DNA of 64,000 nucleotides from positions 36,237,902 through 36,301,901 of the forward strand of contig OU452198.1 of the NCBI GenBank assembly GCA_911728435.2, read 5' to 3'. The position numbers and the translations under genes were made by a program. This document shows, piece by piece, positions 46,687-57,727 of this stretch. The notes under the pieces are model-generated. The model did not search any database and was not told the DNA's origin. It worked only from the letters and a program-made list of their open reading frames with translations. The stretch's first letter is position 1. Each line of letters opens with the position of its first letter. The stretch is from Apoderus coryli. Lineage: Eukaryota > Arthropoda > Insecta > Coleoptera > Attelabidae.

Positions 46687-47145
46687 TTTTACTTTCCTAC
46701 ACAAGGAAGGTATTGTGAACGCGCTAAAAAAATGAAATAAAGACGGATTTTGCAGTTCCTTGAGACTATTAATACCATTTCCAGATGGAAGTCTGTCTGT
46801 TTGTGTGTGTGCGTCTGTATGTCGGTATGTATTCTTCCACGATAGCGCCTAAACGCTTTAACCAAGAGCTAAATTTCTGTCTATGAGTTTGGGAGAGTCT
46901 TAGGATGAATCCATTAGTTTTTGGTTGAAATCGAGTGATACATTATATTTAAGAATTTTTTATCTGCTTTACAGCGATAGGTTACTTTTCATATTAGTCC
47001 CATAATTCACGAGAAAATTGCGTTTAAAATTTCACCACTTAGGTAGTTGGAACCTATAACTTTTATTAGAATATAATACAATAATTTTTTGATAAAGGGT
47101 TTTTGGCGTCATTGACAGAGTGTGCGCTTTACATGCTGTTTACTA
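46687..47145 (-). repeat. Dispersed repeat A, copy 3 (longest)
   Basis: Begins with the hairpin-like ACTTTCCTACACAAGGAAGGT and GTGAACGCGCTAAAAAAA, then contains inverted counterparts of copy 1 (ATGTATTCTTCCACGATAGCG, AAACGCTTTAACCAAGAGC, AGCGATAGGTTACTTTTCAT) and of copy 2 (TAGTTGGAACCTA). The part near 47100-47145 is a decayed match to the tRNA-like segment at 38.7 kb. No coding sequence. Confidence 0.65.
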
Positions 47146-47289
47146 TGGACCACTTTTGTCCTAAAATTTTCAAACTCGAATTTCTCGAAAACCTTTAAGT
47201 TTTTCAAGAAAAAAGAAGTATGCCTTTTTTATTTTATCACATTTTTGACACAAAATGAATAAAAATCACAAGGAAAAAAGTTAGGTTAT

Positions 47290-47570
47290 AATTAAGGCAA
47301 AGGTCCCCCTCGTTTACCCGCCTATGGTCACCCTTTTTTATTCAATTTCATGTCAGTTTACGACATTTAACTAAGTGAATAGATATGCTACATTTGGTTA
47401 ATTCATCTTACTCGTTTCGAAAATATTCCAAAAAAATCGTCCTCAGGCAGTCTTCTTTAACACCCTGTATCTTTGTAAATAAGGACTTTTCGAAAAATTA
47501 CAATAAGGTTTTTTTTGATAATTAGATGTCCCCAATTCGCTCACAAATTTTGGCCAGCTTTTTTAGAACC
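47290..47570. repeat. Relic related to the right half of the 28-kb TIR element
   Basis: The order of blocks (CCCGCCTATGGTCACCC, GTTTCGAAAATATTCC, ATCGTCCTCAGG, ACACCCTGTATC) parallels 28580-28765. A decayed hammerhead-like core is at 47412-47446 on the minus strand (CTGAGGA ... GAAA) with no stem I. Confidence 0.4.
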
Positions 47571-47682
47571 ATCTTGTATATATTTTTATTTTATGTTTTT
47601 TTGTCCAGTTTTGTATATAGTTTATTTGTTTTAGTTTTCTTGATTTTAGGTCATAGGTTTCTACAATTTTGATTTATTTAAT

Positions 47683-47723
47683 TTATTGACGTTTCGACCA
47701 TAATTTGGCCTTTCTCAAAACAT
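47683..47723 (-). ncRNA. Hammerhead-like motif with U3-A8 in place of C3-G8
   Basis: Minus strand: ATGTT, TTGAGAA (47718-47712), extra A, stem II GGCC-AAATTAT-GGTC (four pairs with one G-U), GAAA (47695-47692), the palindrome ACGT (47692-47689), C (GUC triplet), AATAA. TGTT pairs with AATA as stem I with one wobble. The core reads UUGAGAA rather than CUGANGA. Positions 3 and 8, which pair in the active fold, are both changed in a way that keeps them complementary. Confidence 0.4.
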
Positions 47724-47999
47724 TCTAAAATTGTGTAAGAATTGGTGGTTAACATAATCAGAACATTTATTTTAATTTTAATATTTGGAACTGACCTGGT
47801 ATACGTGAAAAATCCAATAGTACCATCAGCACAAATCATCTTTATTACAAACGAATTGTTTATATTAAAAATATTTATATATATAATATAATTTTTTTTT
47901 AAGCAAATACTCCATAGTACTGTGGACGTCCAATTACTCGGAAATAAAAATTCTGTCGCATCCACTAAATTGTTTTAATAGGTCACTACCAATTCAAAA

Positions 48000-48043
48000 T
48001 TCAAAACATGTTTCGGCTCCAGCAAGTGTCATCATCAGTTGAA
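48000..48043 (-). ncRNA. Hammerhead-like motif, left arm
   Basis: Minus strand: TTCAA, CTGATGA (48038-48032), TGACACTTGCTGGAGCC, GAAA (48014-48011), the palindrome ACATGT (48011-48006), T, TTGAA. TTCAA/TTGAA form a perfect five-pair stem I. The core is intact. Stem II has two mismatches, so it is worse than in the right arm. Confidence 0.45.
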
Positions 48044-48278
48044 ACTATTACATAACTCAGTGGAAAGAATTTTACTATATAAACTTTATCATATTTAACT
48101 TAAAAACTGAAGTTGATTATATAATCAACTTTGATGATTATATTGTTGATTATATAATCAACTTTCATTATATGAATTACGCATGGCTTCCTTCAGATAC
48201 CTCAGTAGTGATCAGTTTTTAAGTTAAATATGATAAAGTTTATATAGTAAAATTCTTTCCACTAAGTTATGTAATAGT

Positions 48279-48322
48279 TTCAACTGATGATGACCCTTGC
48301 TGGGGCCGAAACATGTTTTGAA
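48279..48322 (+). ncRNA. Hammerhead-ribozyme-like motif, right arm
   Basis: TTCAA (48279-48283), CTGATGA (48284-48290), T, stem II GACCC / GGGCC-side (one A-C mismatch, otherwise paired), GAAA (48308-48311), the palindrome ACATGT (48311-48316), T, TTGAA (48318-48322). Stem I is five perfect pairs and the core is intact. Confidence 0.55.
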
Positions 48323-48399
48323 TTGGTAGTGACCTATTAACACAATTTAGTGGATGCGACAGCATTTTTATTTCCGAATAAAACAAATACCCAATATCC

Positions 48400-49042
48400 T
48401 ATATTTTCACATTCTATAATCATGTGTGACATCCGCAGTATTTCTAGTTTTTTATGTAATAATATGTACCTCGCTACATGTATTAATTAACTTTTCTCAT
48501 ACACTTTGTATTATTGGTTTTAATCTATTTTATTATTTCTTCACCTTTATTTAGAATATTCGTGTTCTCTATTATTTGCATTGCAAAAACCAAATATATT
48601 ACAGTTCCTTACACATTACAAAATTATTGTCAAAATTATACAAAACCCAATAGGAAGAATATATAAGTGTAATTTTCTTCAACACATAACCAGTGATTTT
48701 GCCAAATGTATTTTATTGGTAAAACTAGTCGAAAATTGCAAGAAAACACGATATATTATTAAAATTTCAAAAGTCATGTTGAGTAATGGATGTGTTTCCT
48801 TAATAATTTTCAGTGATTTACTTTATTGGTTTTCTATTGAACTTATTACTTCTACAACTGTAGCGAATAGACCAACCGACTGTAAGGCGGAGCTGGAAAT
48901 CATCCATGCAAGAAAAAAATACACGTGCAATTTAAATAGCCAATGAATTTAAAACAAATAGGTATAAAATTATTGAATTGAATAAAACACACGACTCCAC
49001 AAATGAATTACAATATAATGCTGATTTTCGTTACAGTAATAC
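48400..49042. other. Unrecognised ORF region
   Basis: A 121-codon frame (48581-48946, +) has no recognisable domain. Two hydrophobic stretches are visible (IILVKLV and CVSLIIFSDLLYWFSI). It may be chance in AT-rich DNA. Confidence 0.2.
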
Positions 49043-49086
49043 ACCCAGACATGTTTCGGGAAGTCAATTTCACATCTTCAGTGGTT
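49043..49086 (-). ncRNA. Hammerhead-ribozyme-like motif
   Basis: Minus strand: AACCA, CTGAAGA (49081-49075), T, stem II GTGAA-ATTGAC-TTCCC (four pairs, one mismatch), GAAA (49057-49054), the palindrome ACATGT (49054-49049), C, TGGGT. AACCA/TGGGT form stem I with one mismatch. The core is intact with N7 = A. Confidence 0.5.
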
Positions 49087-49146
49087 ATTAAGAAATTGTG
49101 TCCTTAAAGAAAGTTATATGAATTCTAAGAGTAAGAATATTGATAT

Positions 49147-49187
49147 AATTAACTCTGTCTGTCTGTTTATCTGCCTGTCTGTCTGCA
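49147..49187 (+). repeat. Microsatellite-like TCTG/CTGT run
   Basis: Imperfect (TCTG)n-type run: CTGTCTGTCTG..., interrupted by TTTATCTGC. Confidence 0.7.
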
Positions 49188-49249
49188 TCGAAGCTAACTC
49201 AAAAACCACTTAACATATTTTAACCAAATTTTGGACTTCCGTGTTTCAT

Positions 49250-49500
49250 GGTAGATAGCGAAAAAGGAAAATCTTCCCGAAGAATGCTTTTTTATCAAGA
49301 GTTGGGCCTTGAGCTCATTACACACCGTTCATACAATCACGCCTACGTCAAGGCTTACATATATGGTACTAACAAAACTGTTCAGAAATTTCTGAACATG
49401 CCGTGCCAACTGAATATAATAGGAAACGAGGCCGATGTAAAATTTGCAGTCGCTCTTACAAGGGAGAATTTACTTGAGGTTGGCCATCCTTCTTCCAGGC
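49250..49500 (+). pseudogene. Possible RNase H-like retroelement relic
   Basis: The frame 49248-49511 contains CQLNIIGNEADVKFAVALT, which resembles the GHxGIxGNExADxLA end of RNase H domains in non-LTR elements with one codon lost. The rest (ELGLELITHRSYNHAYVKAY) is not diagnostic. Confidence 0.2.
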
Positions 49501-49793
49501 TGTATACCTGAAGATTCGATTCGCCTTTATATCCACACGCTCAGATGTGAGCCACATAATGTCATTTGAAGGTATCCATCATCATCATCTTTGGTTGGTA
49601 ATGGAGCGTCAGAAGTGACCTCTATCATCTTTCATATCGAGTTACAGGAGGTATGCTTGATGATACTGGAAATGGGCGCAATTTTAGCCAACGGCTGTTC
49701 TATAACCATCCAACCGCATTCAAGAGATCGCTCAAATTAAATTGACGTTCGTCAGAATTTTGTCCGGACTGTGGTGGTGGGTCCAATTGTAAC

Positions 49794-50830
49794 CTACCTA
49801 ACGTCTGCTATACACTTTTGCATGCGTTGGAACCAATTGTCGAAGCACTTTTGCCACTCTGATTGAGGTATCTCCAAATCAAGCATTCTGAATGCAGCAA
49901 CCGCTTCTTCAGGTATCGAAAAACGTTGACCTCTCAGTTTGTTTTTTACGTACGGGAATAAAAAGAAGTCATTCGGTGCCAAGTCAGGACTATACGGCGG
50001 ATGACTCATCAAATGGATATTTTGGGTGCTCAGAAATGCAGTTGTTTGAGCCGATGTGTGAGAGCTCGCATTGTCGTGGTGAAGAGTGATCCGTCTTCGG
50101 CGGTTGGTTTTCCTGATTTTTTGGAAGACAACTGGCAAACAAATGGTTGTGTACCACTCAGAATTGACTGTTCTGCGTTGTTCTACTGGTACGGTTACGA
50201 CACGTCCAGTTGTTCCGAAAAAACAGGCGACCATTTGCTTGGAAGTGCTTCGTGTGCGAACTTTTGTTGGATTTGCCTCAATTGAAACACCCATACAGTC
50301 GACTGCTGTTTACTTTCGGGCTCATGTGCGTAAATCCACGATTCATCACCTGTTACGATATCATAGACGTGTTGCGAAGCACCACGATCGTATTTTTTAA
50401 GCATTTATTTCGACCAATCGACTCGAGCCTTTTTTAGAGCGATTGACAAATTGTGTGGGATCCAACACGAACAAATTTTTTTCACAGTCAAATGTTTATG
50501 CAATATTGAATGTATACTAGTCCCACTAATGACTAAAGTTGTCTCAATCTCTTGATAGGTCACATGACGATCTTGGAATTTCAGTTGGCACACAGCATCA
50601 ATAGTTTTCGGAACAACAATTGATTTTGGACGACCTTCACGAAATTCGTCTTGAAGTGAACAACGACCACGATGGAATTCACCATACCATCGATAAACAC
50701 TGGTCCTTGATGGAGCTTCATCGCCAAAAATTGAATTAAGTTCATCCATGCACTGTTGCTGAGTTAATCCTCGTCGAAAGTTGCACGAAAATGTTCACGA
50801 TTTAATTCCATTTTTGGGCCGAGATGAATC
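49794..50830 (-). pseudogene. Mariner transposase, nearly full length but broken (relic 5)
   Basis: A mariner-group transposase. From 50811 the start MELNREHFRATFDE is followed by a frameshift near 50775. Then come RRGLTQQQCMDELNSIFG and SRTSVYRWYGEFHRG (first helix-turn-helix), GRPKSIVVPKTIDAV, IETTLVISGTSIHSIL and TVKKICSCWIPHNL to 50405. A stop after VDWSK precedes MLKKYDRGASQHVYDIVTGD, ESWIYAHEPESKQQS (first catalytic Asp, TGDE). Another shift near 50290 leads to 50294-49794: ITLHHDNASSHTS (second Asp), HPPYSPDLAPNDFFLFP (third Asp, normal spacing) and FDNWFQRMQKCIADVR. The C-terminal end after MQKCI is replaced. All three catalytic Asp are present, but the frame is broken at least three times. 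Confidence 0.9.
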
Positions 50831-50990
50831 TTTTAAGTTACTGTAAACAACACAAATAGGGCTCGTATGTCAAAAAGTTCTGAGTACGTATAACCTCAAA
50901 AATGTCCAACTTTACGATAGAGCTGTTAGTTGCCAGATTGCAACAACAGGGTTGCCAAATCCCGAAATATAAAAGGCAACCCTCGTACCT
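50831..50990 (-). mobile_element. Mariner relic 5 leader and probable 5' terminus
   Basis: Sequence upstream of the ATG on the minus strand. It contains TTTTTGACATACGAGCC and, at its outer edge, AGGTACGAGGGTTGCC (minus), the probable 5' inverted repeat. The opposite terminus is lost with the truncated 3' end near 49794. Confidence 0.45.
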
Positions 50991-52233
50991 AATGGACTTG
51001 TTCTATGACTATTTGGGGTTAATTCGACATTCGACCTACATATACTTACCAAACCAACTGTATATTCATTGAAAAGGCATTAGACATTAACGTTAAGTAT
51101 GAGATGAAATTTGATGCTCTTGATATTAATGAGTACGTATCTATAAATTTTTTAAACAAAACAATAATTCATCTTTTTATCATTTAAATTTCAAAGATGA
51201 AAAAAATTCATTTTCCCATTCTCACCGCAAATCTGTCAAACTATCCACCCATTTTCATGCCTCTATTGTCTATTTTCGTAAATTAAATAAACAGCATCTA
51301 GTATAACGGGTTGCCTGTTCCAAACAAAAGCCTCTGAGACAAAACGTGAGCAAAAAATTTGTCTTTTGTATAAATCTACGAAAATATTCTTCATGGGAAG
51401 TAGACGAATCTTAAATTGTTTACATTACCTAGAGCTTCCAAGTGTGTTGAATTATAATTCTAATAGAGAAGCAACACAAAAAATAACAACACAACATATA
51501 CAGAAGAATATACCTGGTCTTCATTTGCATATTCGTGAAATAATTTTCTGGGGGTTAATTTTTTTGCTCTTGAAACAAATGAAAGACGGCGGGAGCTCCC
51601 TTTCTTTAATAAAGAATATAATATAGGGTTGACAATACTGTTTTATAGTAGTAATTTTTTTCGTTCTAGCACTTCCGTGTGAATATATTTTTTTAGATGT
51701 TTTCTAAAAGCAATTTTGTTTCGTCATCCTGTTGATGACAAGAGAAAGTGGTTTGACGACTTTTTTTTTATTTTATTAGATAAAAACTTGAATTGTCGTC
51801 CTAACAGAAGTTACTAATTTTAAAAATTCAAATTACAACGTCCTCTGCATTAAGGTCACAGTTTAATATCCAGTTACTTCACTTCGTGTCGGAACGTTTT
51901 ATCTCTCTGTCGACAAAGCAATTCGCCGCACTTATAATTGTAGTATAGTATCTTATAGAATATATAGATATAGTATAACATAGTAGCGGGCCAGAATGTG
52001 GCTGGAATTGCGACGAGTCGAAGCCGTTTTTAGCGTCTACTGACCCTTCTTATCTATAGTTATTATTCTATGTTAAGGTGTCCCATTTTCGGTTGTTTAG
52101 CGGATTGTATCGGTTGTTACCACAATCAGAATTGGAAGAGGCCTTCTAGTTATTGAGATACGAATTCTCGAATATTTATGAAGTATATAGAGTTTACACT
52201 TATGACAAACCACATCACCCTGCTCAAAAATAT
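50991..52233. other. No feature recognised
   Basis: AT-rich DNA; an ORF at 51366-51626 has no recognisable domain. Confidence 0.4.
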
Positions 52234-52234
52234 A

Positions 52235-54067
52235 CAGGGTGAGTCTAGTAAGACGCGTCGGTTTACTGCATCAAATCGGAAGCAAATTCGATTGTTTTTT
52301 CAATTGGGTCTTATGTAGAACTAATAGGGCTATATTTTGCAAAACATTGCAAGTATACAAGGTGGCTTCAGAAACACATACATAACTAAGTTATGTTATT
52401 TTCAATAGAATATCCTGAATTTAATGGCTCATTTTGATAGTCCCTTAAAATTGAATGGGATTTGGTACCTATTTCTTACGGTTCTCACAAACATGGTCCA
52501 TCTTTTGAAATTTTAGTGCCTTCGTAAAAAAATAATATTTCATTGTATATAACTTATGAAGGGTATTCAAATATATCGCCATTTAAATGAGTGTTAGTTT
52601 ATTTTCTCAAATGCAACACTCTGTAAATTTTGCTTTGACAAGATGCAAAAAACCAAGTCCGACTAATAGATAAACGTATTTTGACAGAAAATTAAGCAAA
52701 TTCAGTATACTTTTTCAATGTTACTTGAAAATGAGGCTTTTACCAAGTACTGATCAAAACCAGGGCATTCCATATGTTAATAGGATGTAGTTATTGAGCG
52801 TTCACTTGATGAGGGTACCTACATATTTGTAAGACACCTAGAGACGAACGATGGATGAAAGAGAATAAGAAAAATTCAACCAGTCAGATATATAGGTGAT
52901 CAAGTAGTTGCTTAATCACAATGAGTATTTTAAACGTGCCACATTATGCACTCTGGGCGTATTACCATTTTTAATATTCCGGATTAATATTTTATTATTA
53001 TATCTTGGATTGTGGTAGTTGACGAGAGATATATGTATTTCAAGTGTCCCTGTTAGAGAAGTATTTTTAGTAAGTAATATAAATATGACAACTATTTTCT
53101 ATTTTGTTTATAATTTAATTTTTTTAACTGCTGTAACATGGCGTGTGGGAAACCATTCGAACATGATAATTTAAACTGTAGTGTAGAATTTAAAAATAAA
53201 GATTTACTTGTGCAGTGCGAATGAATAATTTTAAATATGTATGAGTGCCATAAAAACGAACATGAAGAAGAATGTGATTTAAATATTGGTAAAAAAATAA
53301 CAAGCAGACTAAATTATCAGTGTCAACAATGTATCAATTGATTAGAGTGGGATATGCAATTAACCTAGTTTTAAAAAAAAAATTAAACTAATTGATGATG
53401 AATGTAGGGACTCTATTAGGAAAATTGCGTATAGTTTTTTAGATATGGTTCGGGAAAACCTTAAAAACTATGGACAATATAATTATAATTGCTTCGCCAC
53501 ATTGCGGGAAATACTGATATACTGCGGAATCAAGAAGGATAGTAGAATTGCGGGAAGAATGCTTATAAAATATTAAAGATGATCGTCAGTCAGGTAATTA
53601 TCCTAAAACCAAAGTCGACAAAGAAAGAATTACTTGATACAATAAAATGATTTAATTTCAAAATATAATATGCAATAGACCCAATTTGCCTAACTCAAGG
53701 ACTTATGTTCTCCGTTTGCCGCTTTACCACTGTATTTTCAATCCGATCGAGATGATTTGGTGATCATAAAACCCGATTACAAAAATAATGGTACACCCAT
53801 GCCACCAAACTGATAAATGGATGCCGCCGAAATTTTTTTTGCCATTAAAAATTCTTTACTGAGAACCCTTAATAAAATTCATGCTGAACTAAAATCGACA
53901 TCTTGTCAAAGCAAAATTTAGAGGCTGTTCCATTTGAGAATCAAGTTACACTCATTAAAATGGCGATAAATTTTGATTACCAATAATTGCAATATTTTGC
54001 AAATCTCATCGAAAAAAAAATCAAATTTGCGACGGTAAACCGATGCGCTTTGCTGGACTCTCCCGGT
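52235..54067. mobile_element. TIR-flanked DDE transposon, decayed
   Basis: The left end TA-CAGGGTGAGTCTAGTAAG (52235) and right end GCTGGACTCTCCCGG-TA (54067) are inverted. The homology continues inward through GTCGGTTTACTGCATCAAAT / TTTGCGACGGTAAACCGATG and ATATCGCCATTTAAATGAGTG / CACTCATTAAAATGGCGAT, then TTTGCTTTGACAAGATG / CATCTTGTCAAAGCAAA. The left arm carries an extra stretch of about 180 bp. The element is about 1.83 kb, and its interior holds transposase remnants. Confidence 0.65.
53130..53765 (+). pseudogene. IS630/Tc1-superfamily-like transposase relic
   Basis: The clearest part is 53698-53760: RTYVLRLPLYHCIFNPIEMI-W then stop. This matches the signature VLRLPPYHCxLNPIExIW, which contains the catalytic Glu (NPIE) of a DDE transposase group widespread in insects. 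Upstream, DDECRDSIRKIAYSFLDMVR and ENLKNYGQYNYNCFA at about 53390-53500 and MACGKPFEHDNLNCSVEF near 53140 are fragmentary and not diagnostic. Many stops. The enclosing TIRs at 52235 and 54067 fit. Confidence 0.6.
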
Positions 54068-54275
54068 ATGTAACTGCAGTTCAATTTTAAATTGTTTGTT
54101 AGGGTTATCTCTAAAAAATAAAAATTTAAAATGGACCCTTTTCTACAATTCTATAATTCTACAAATGACCACATGTATAATTACTATATTTTTGATATTT
54201 ACTAATGCAAAATGCGCGATACTTTAAAAATCGAATCAGTATTTTGTTGATACTGACACTTTTAAGACCGTAAGT

Positions 54276-54632
54276 TCATAAAAAATGAATACTACTGGTG
54301 AAAGTTTTCGTTAGATGGTGTTTATCTTCGCAGTTTTTGTAAAAACAGAAAAGAGAGATACGAGTGGGTTCCCAAAATGCATCATTTTCGATGCAGAAAT
54401 ATATTGCACATCTGACGAAATTAAAAGCAACTCCTTGACATGTCTTGCGAAAATTATGAAGCAATTTAACTGCATCTAAATTTATTATTACCATTTTTTT
54501 ATTATTATTATCAACATTAAGAGGAATACGTTCCAATGCAGTCATAGCCACATAGGTACATAGGCAGTGTCCCATTGATGAACAAATAAGCAATAAAACG
54601 ACAATAAAACAAATAATAAAAGTCAGATACAC
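54276..54632 (-). CDS. Possible small secreted cysteine-rich protein
   Basis: A 118-codon frame, long for this AT-rich DNA. It starts with a typical hydrophobic signal-like segment (MYLTFIICFIVVLLLICSSM, GHC) followed by a soluble-looking remainder with seven cysteines (two close to the cleavage region, then TCQ, RCA, FCI, FCF, NCE) and balanced charged residues. I do not recognise a family. No intron, TATA box or polyadenylation signal was identified with confidence. It may be a complete small gene, one exon, or chance. It lies outside any mobile element I could define, 209 bp from the right end of the 52-54 kb transposon. Confidence 0.3.
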   Translation of the reverse strand: MYLTFIICFIVVLLLICSSMGHCLCTYVAMTALERIPLNVDNNNKKMVIINLDAVKLLHNFRKTCQGVAFNFVRCAIYFCIENDAFWEPTRISLFCFYKNCEDKHHLTKTFTSSIHFL

Positions 54633-54639
54633 ATTTTCC

Positions 54640-57529
54640 TTTAATAAATTATTACGTTATGTCTATGGTAACAGGCGGATACCTTATAGAAAATATTTAA
54701 TTTTACGAGTAACGTATAATAAAAACATCATAAGTGCGTAAATGCATTTTACCTTTTATATGTAGATAGAGTTTTATGGTTATCTATGTAAAGGTTTTTT
54801 TTGTGTGGTATTTCAGAACAACAGCTTAGATCGTGCTTTTGACAAAACAAAATTAAAAATAAATATTGCAAGATAGCCCAATAACTAAATTTCATTGGCT
54901 AAAATAGCTAATATTTAAAGTTTGATGTCAAAAATGACGTTTGACGGCCAACAAAAAATCGACGATTGTCCGCCTACATAAATTTTATTAATTAATTTGC
55001 ATTAATATTCTTATCAAAGTTTATTTTAATTAATTTCGTAACATATTTTACTATTTTTTGATATAGGGTGAACTAAAAATTGGGTTAAAGATTAAACAGA
55101 AAAAACAGTCCAAAGTAGTTTATTTTTTCAAATGGATGGAACCTATTTGTTTTTGGACTGGTATCTTATTTGGCATTACAAATAAAGGTCACTTCCTATT
55201 ATATATGTTGCGGATGTGCAGTTTTTAAAATATTAACATTTTACCATTTATATTTTCTACTGTTTTTTTCAATAATTCTACTTTATTTTTTAGATCAGTC
55301 TATAAAAAAAATAACAAAAGATGGGAAATTAGCTAAATAAACCTCTCTCTACAATAATCTTCATAGAAAGTAATTAAAACTTTAAAGATTTCAGGATATA
55401 CTTAGTTATAGGACCCAAAGTCTGTTCAGAATTACCCCTGTGACATCAGTGCCGGTCGAAGATATGATGTAAAATGAAGCCATATCGTGCCACATTGCAT
55501 AAACGCTGACAACGCGGAACTGTTAAGCAAAAAGAAATAAAACTCGACTGCGATGAGTTTTTCTTCGATATTCATCTTATCGATGGAAAATGTTACAGAG
55601 GGAGCAGCAGTAGTGTTTCAAAGACGTCCTAGTACATGAAAGCCGTAACGTACGATTAACGTGTAATAGTCGTGGTTTCCAGAACAACAATATTTAAGGG
55701 GGTGATTTTTCAGGTCATTTTATGAAAAACAGTTCCCATAAACATACGTCCGGAAATGCATTGTTTCGAAGATACAAGGTGTTAAAGTTTTTTGTAAATA
55801 ACGGTTTTTTTTAAATTAAGTCAAATATCTCCTTACCGAATTCTCTCAAGTTTGGCAATGTTGTTGCTAGAAATAGGGCCTAACTACATCAAACTTATTA
55901 AGTCCAGTGGCGTTACGGGAACAACTTAATAAAAAATTATTGACAAAAAAAAAGAGCGCTACTGACTGTAACATCGGTATTGTATCTACGAAATAGACGA
56001 AATTGCTGATTCACATTTTTCCACACAAGCGGTACGACGCCAGGAATAGAGAATTTCATTGGTCGATATTCGCAAGAGTGAAAAAAATAAATATTGTAAT
56101 TGATTGATTTTTTGAGACTTGTCCATTTTCATTAAATTGATTTCTTTTATTTTTGTTTTTGATACATGGTGAAGGCGCTAAACCACTACATTTTATGATG
56201 GCTTGTTAGACGTGAAGTTTCTCCGTTTGGTAATTATTATTTATTAATTTTCTGGAAGAGGACAAAAGTGTAATAATAAGATTTGTTAAATATTTTTTTA
56301 AATTATTTAGTGATTCAGTGTTTAATTTACAAATTATTTTCTGATATTTACATGTGCGGTTTAAAATTTAATTCGTATTGTTTTTTATTTACTTTGCTAG
56401 TATTGATTTGTTTTTATCTTTCATACGAGGTGGTATAGAAAGTATAAAAGATCGGAAAACGGATGTTGAACAAATTTGTTGGCAACTAGGACGATCATGT
56501 AGCGGATTAGCTTCGGATCAGCCTCATATAGAAAGAATTCTTAACCATATATTAGTGTTTTCAAACGGAAGCTGTTTATTTAGGATCTGATCCTGATTTG
56601 ACATGAGACTCTTTAACAGTGATTTGAGAATATTATTTTGTAAGTACACAAGAGTAACTAGAAAACAAATTTAAGTGTTTGAAACTCATCTAGGCAAAAA
56701 CATCTAGTACATGTTCGTCCTATATGATCTATTATGAATCATATATCAAAAATATGTTGTGGCAAAAGACAACCCTCCTATAACCAATACTTACATAATG
56801 AAACTTTTTTCGAGGGTTATTCAGGCAGATTTTCCGTTTCTCTTCCCCTAGCGTGCATTCATTTTTTTTTTCTATCTGGTCTCTATAACCAATACTTATT
56901 GACACCCTAATATTTCTCACCCTTCGATGACGCTTTTTTTGGGGTGGTCCCGAATTATTTGAAATCATCAAATTGTGTTCAATTTGCACGTTCGTTGTGA
57001 AGAAAAAAAAATATGGACGATGATTTAAGTGTTGGGTTCTGGGGATGAAAACTTGTATGCGTTCGAATAATTATGGGGGCTGGGAAAAATTTGATGGCGA
57101 TTTTCTGGAGTTATTATTCGCTATTATTCTAAAAAACCTTTTGTTCCGAAATTTGTTTCTTTATGAATGAACATAAAATTGTATAATGTGATCTAGCAAA
57201 ATCAATCTTTGGTTGACAAAAGCATATTTAGGAAAAAGTGTCAAATAATTATTTAAATTTGTATATATAAGTGAGCATTTAACTGGTTTTATAAATTTCG
57301 ATAAGCGCGTCGAACGCTTTGTGAACAAAAGTTGGCTATGGGACATAAACATATTTTTTGTTACCTCTCGAAACGTCAACATTAAACATGCTAGGTAGAA
57401 AATCAGGAATCTCACTTTGAAATTTAAAAGATCCTAATATTAGAATCAAGTATTATATAATTATATATGTTTAACGAGCTATAAAAATCACAACATGCTT
57501 TTACCGCAATCATTACCGTCTTTAGTGGG
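54640..57529. other. No gene recognised
   Basis: AT-rich DNA. 55690-55940 (GGGGGTGATTTTTCAGG, ATGCATTGTTTCGAAGATAC) has the look of a dispersed repeat end, but no copy is seen in this window. The ORF at 56378-56590 has no recognisable domain. Confidence 0.4.
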
Positions 57530-57640
57530 GAAAATATCATCATCTAGAACACTTTGTGACATCTGCAAGATCATTAACAAAGAGAAGAAACAAAAGCTGC
57601 TGAAAGTTGGACCCCTGAGGAACACCCAAATATAGAACAA
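57530..57640 (-). pseudogene. Tiny RT relic
   Basis: Minus strand from about 57638: GVPQGSNFQQLLFLLFVNDL, ADVTKCS, then DDDIF. This is the RT PQGS block through the start of the active-site region of a non-LTR element, with the YADD box changed to DDD. Everything outside about 110 bp is lost. Confidence 0.55.
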
Positions 57641-57727
57641 CCTATATACTCTCAAAGACAATCAAATACGTTTTCAAATGATATGCCATGTTAAGGTTTC
57701 CGAAATCAAAGCAATTCGGGATTTGGA

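Larger units (their letters stand above)
47901..48392 (-). mobile_element. Second hammerhead-bearing inverted-repeat remnant (Penelope-like type)
   Basis: Two inverted arms, about 47938-48115 and 48210-48376: CGGAAATAAAAAT / ATTTTTATTTCCG, TCGCATCCACTAAATTG / AATTTAGTGGATGCGA, ATATAAACTTTATCATATTT / AAATATGATAAAGTTTATAT. The spacer contains repeated GTTGATTATATAATCAAC palindromes. An unpaired stretch of about 25 bp (47913-47937) precedes the left arm. A probable 12-bp target duplication AAGCAAATACTC / AAACAAATACCC (two mismatches) lies at 47901-47912 and 48381-48392. Each arm carries a hammerhead-like motif, the same plan as at 35.2 kb but unrelated in sequence. Confidence 0.55.

Noticed and set aside
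57350..57380. CTCGAAACGTCAACATT
   Set aside because: Has the GAAACGTC half of a hammerhead but no CTGANGA upstream.
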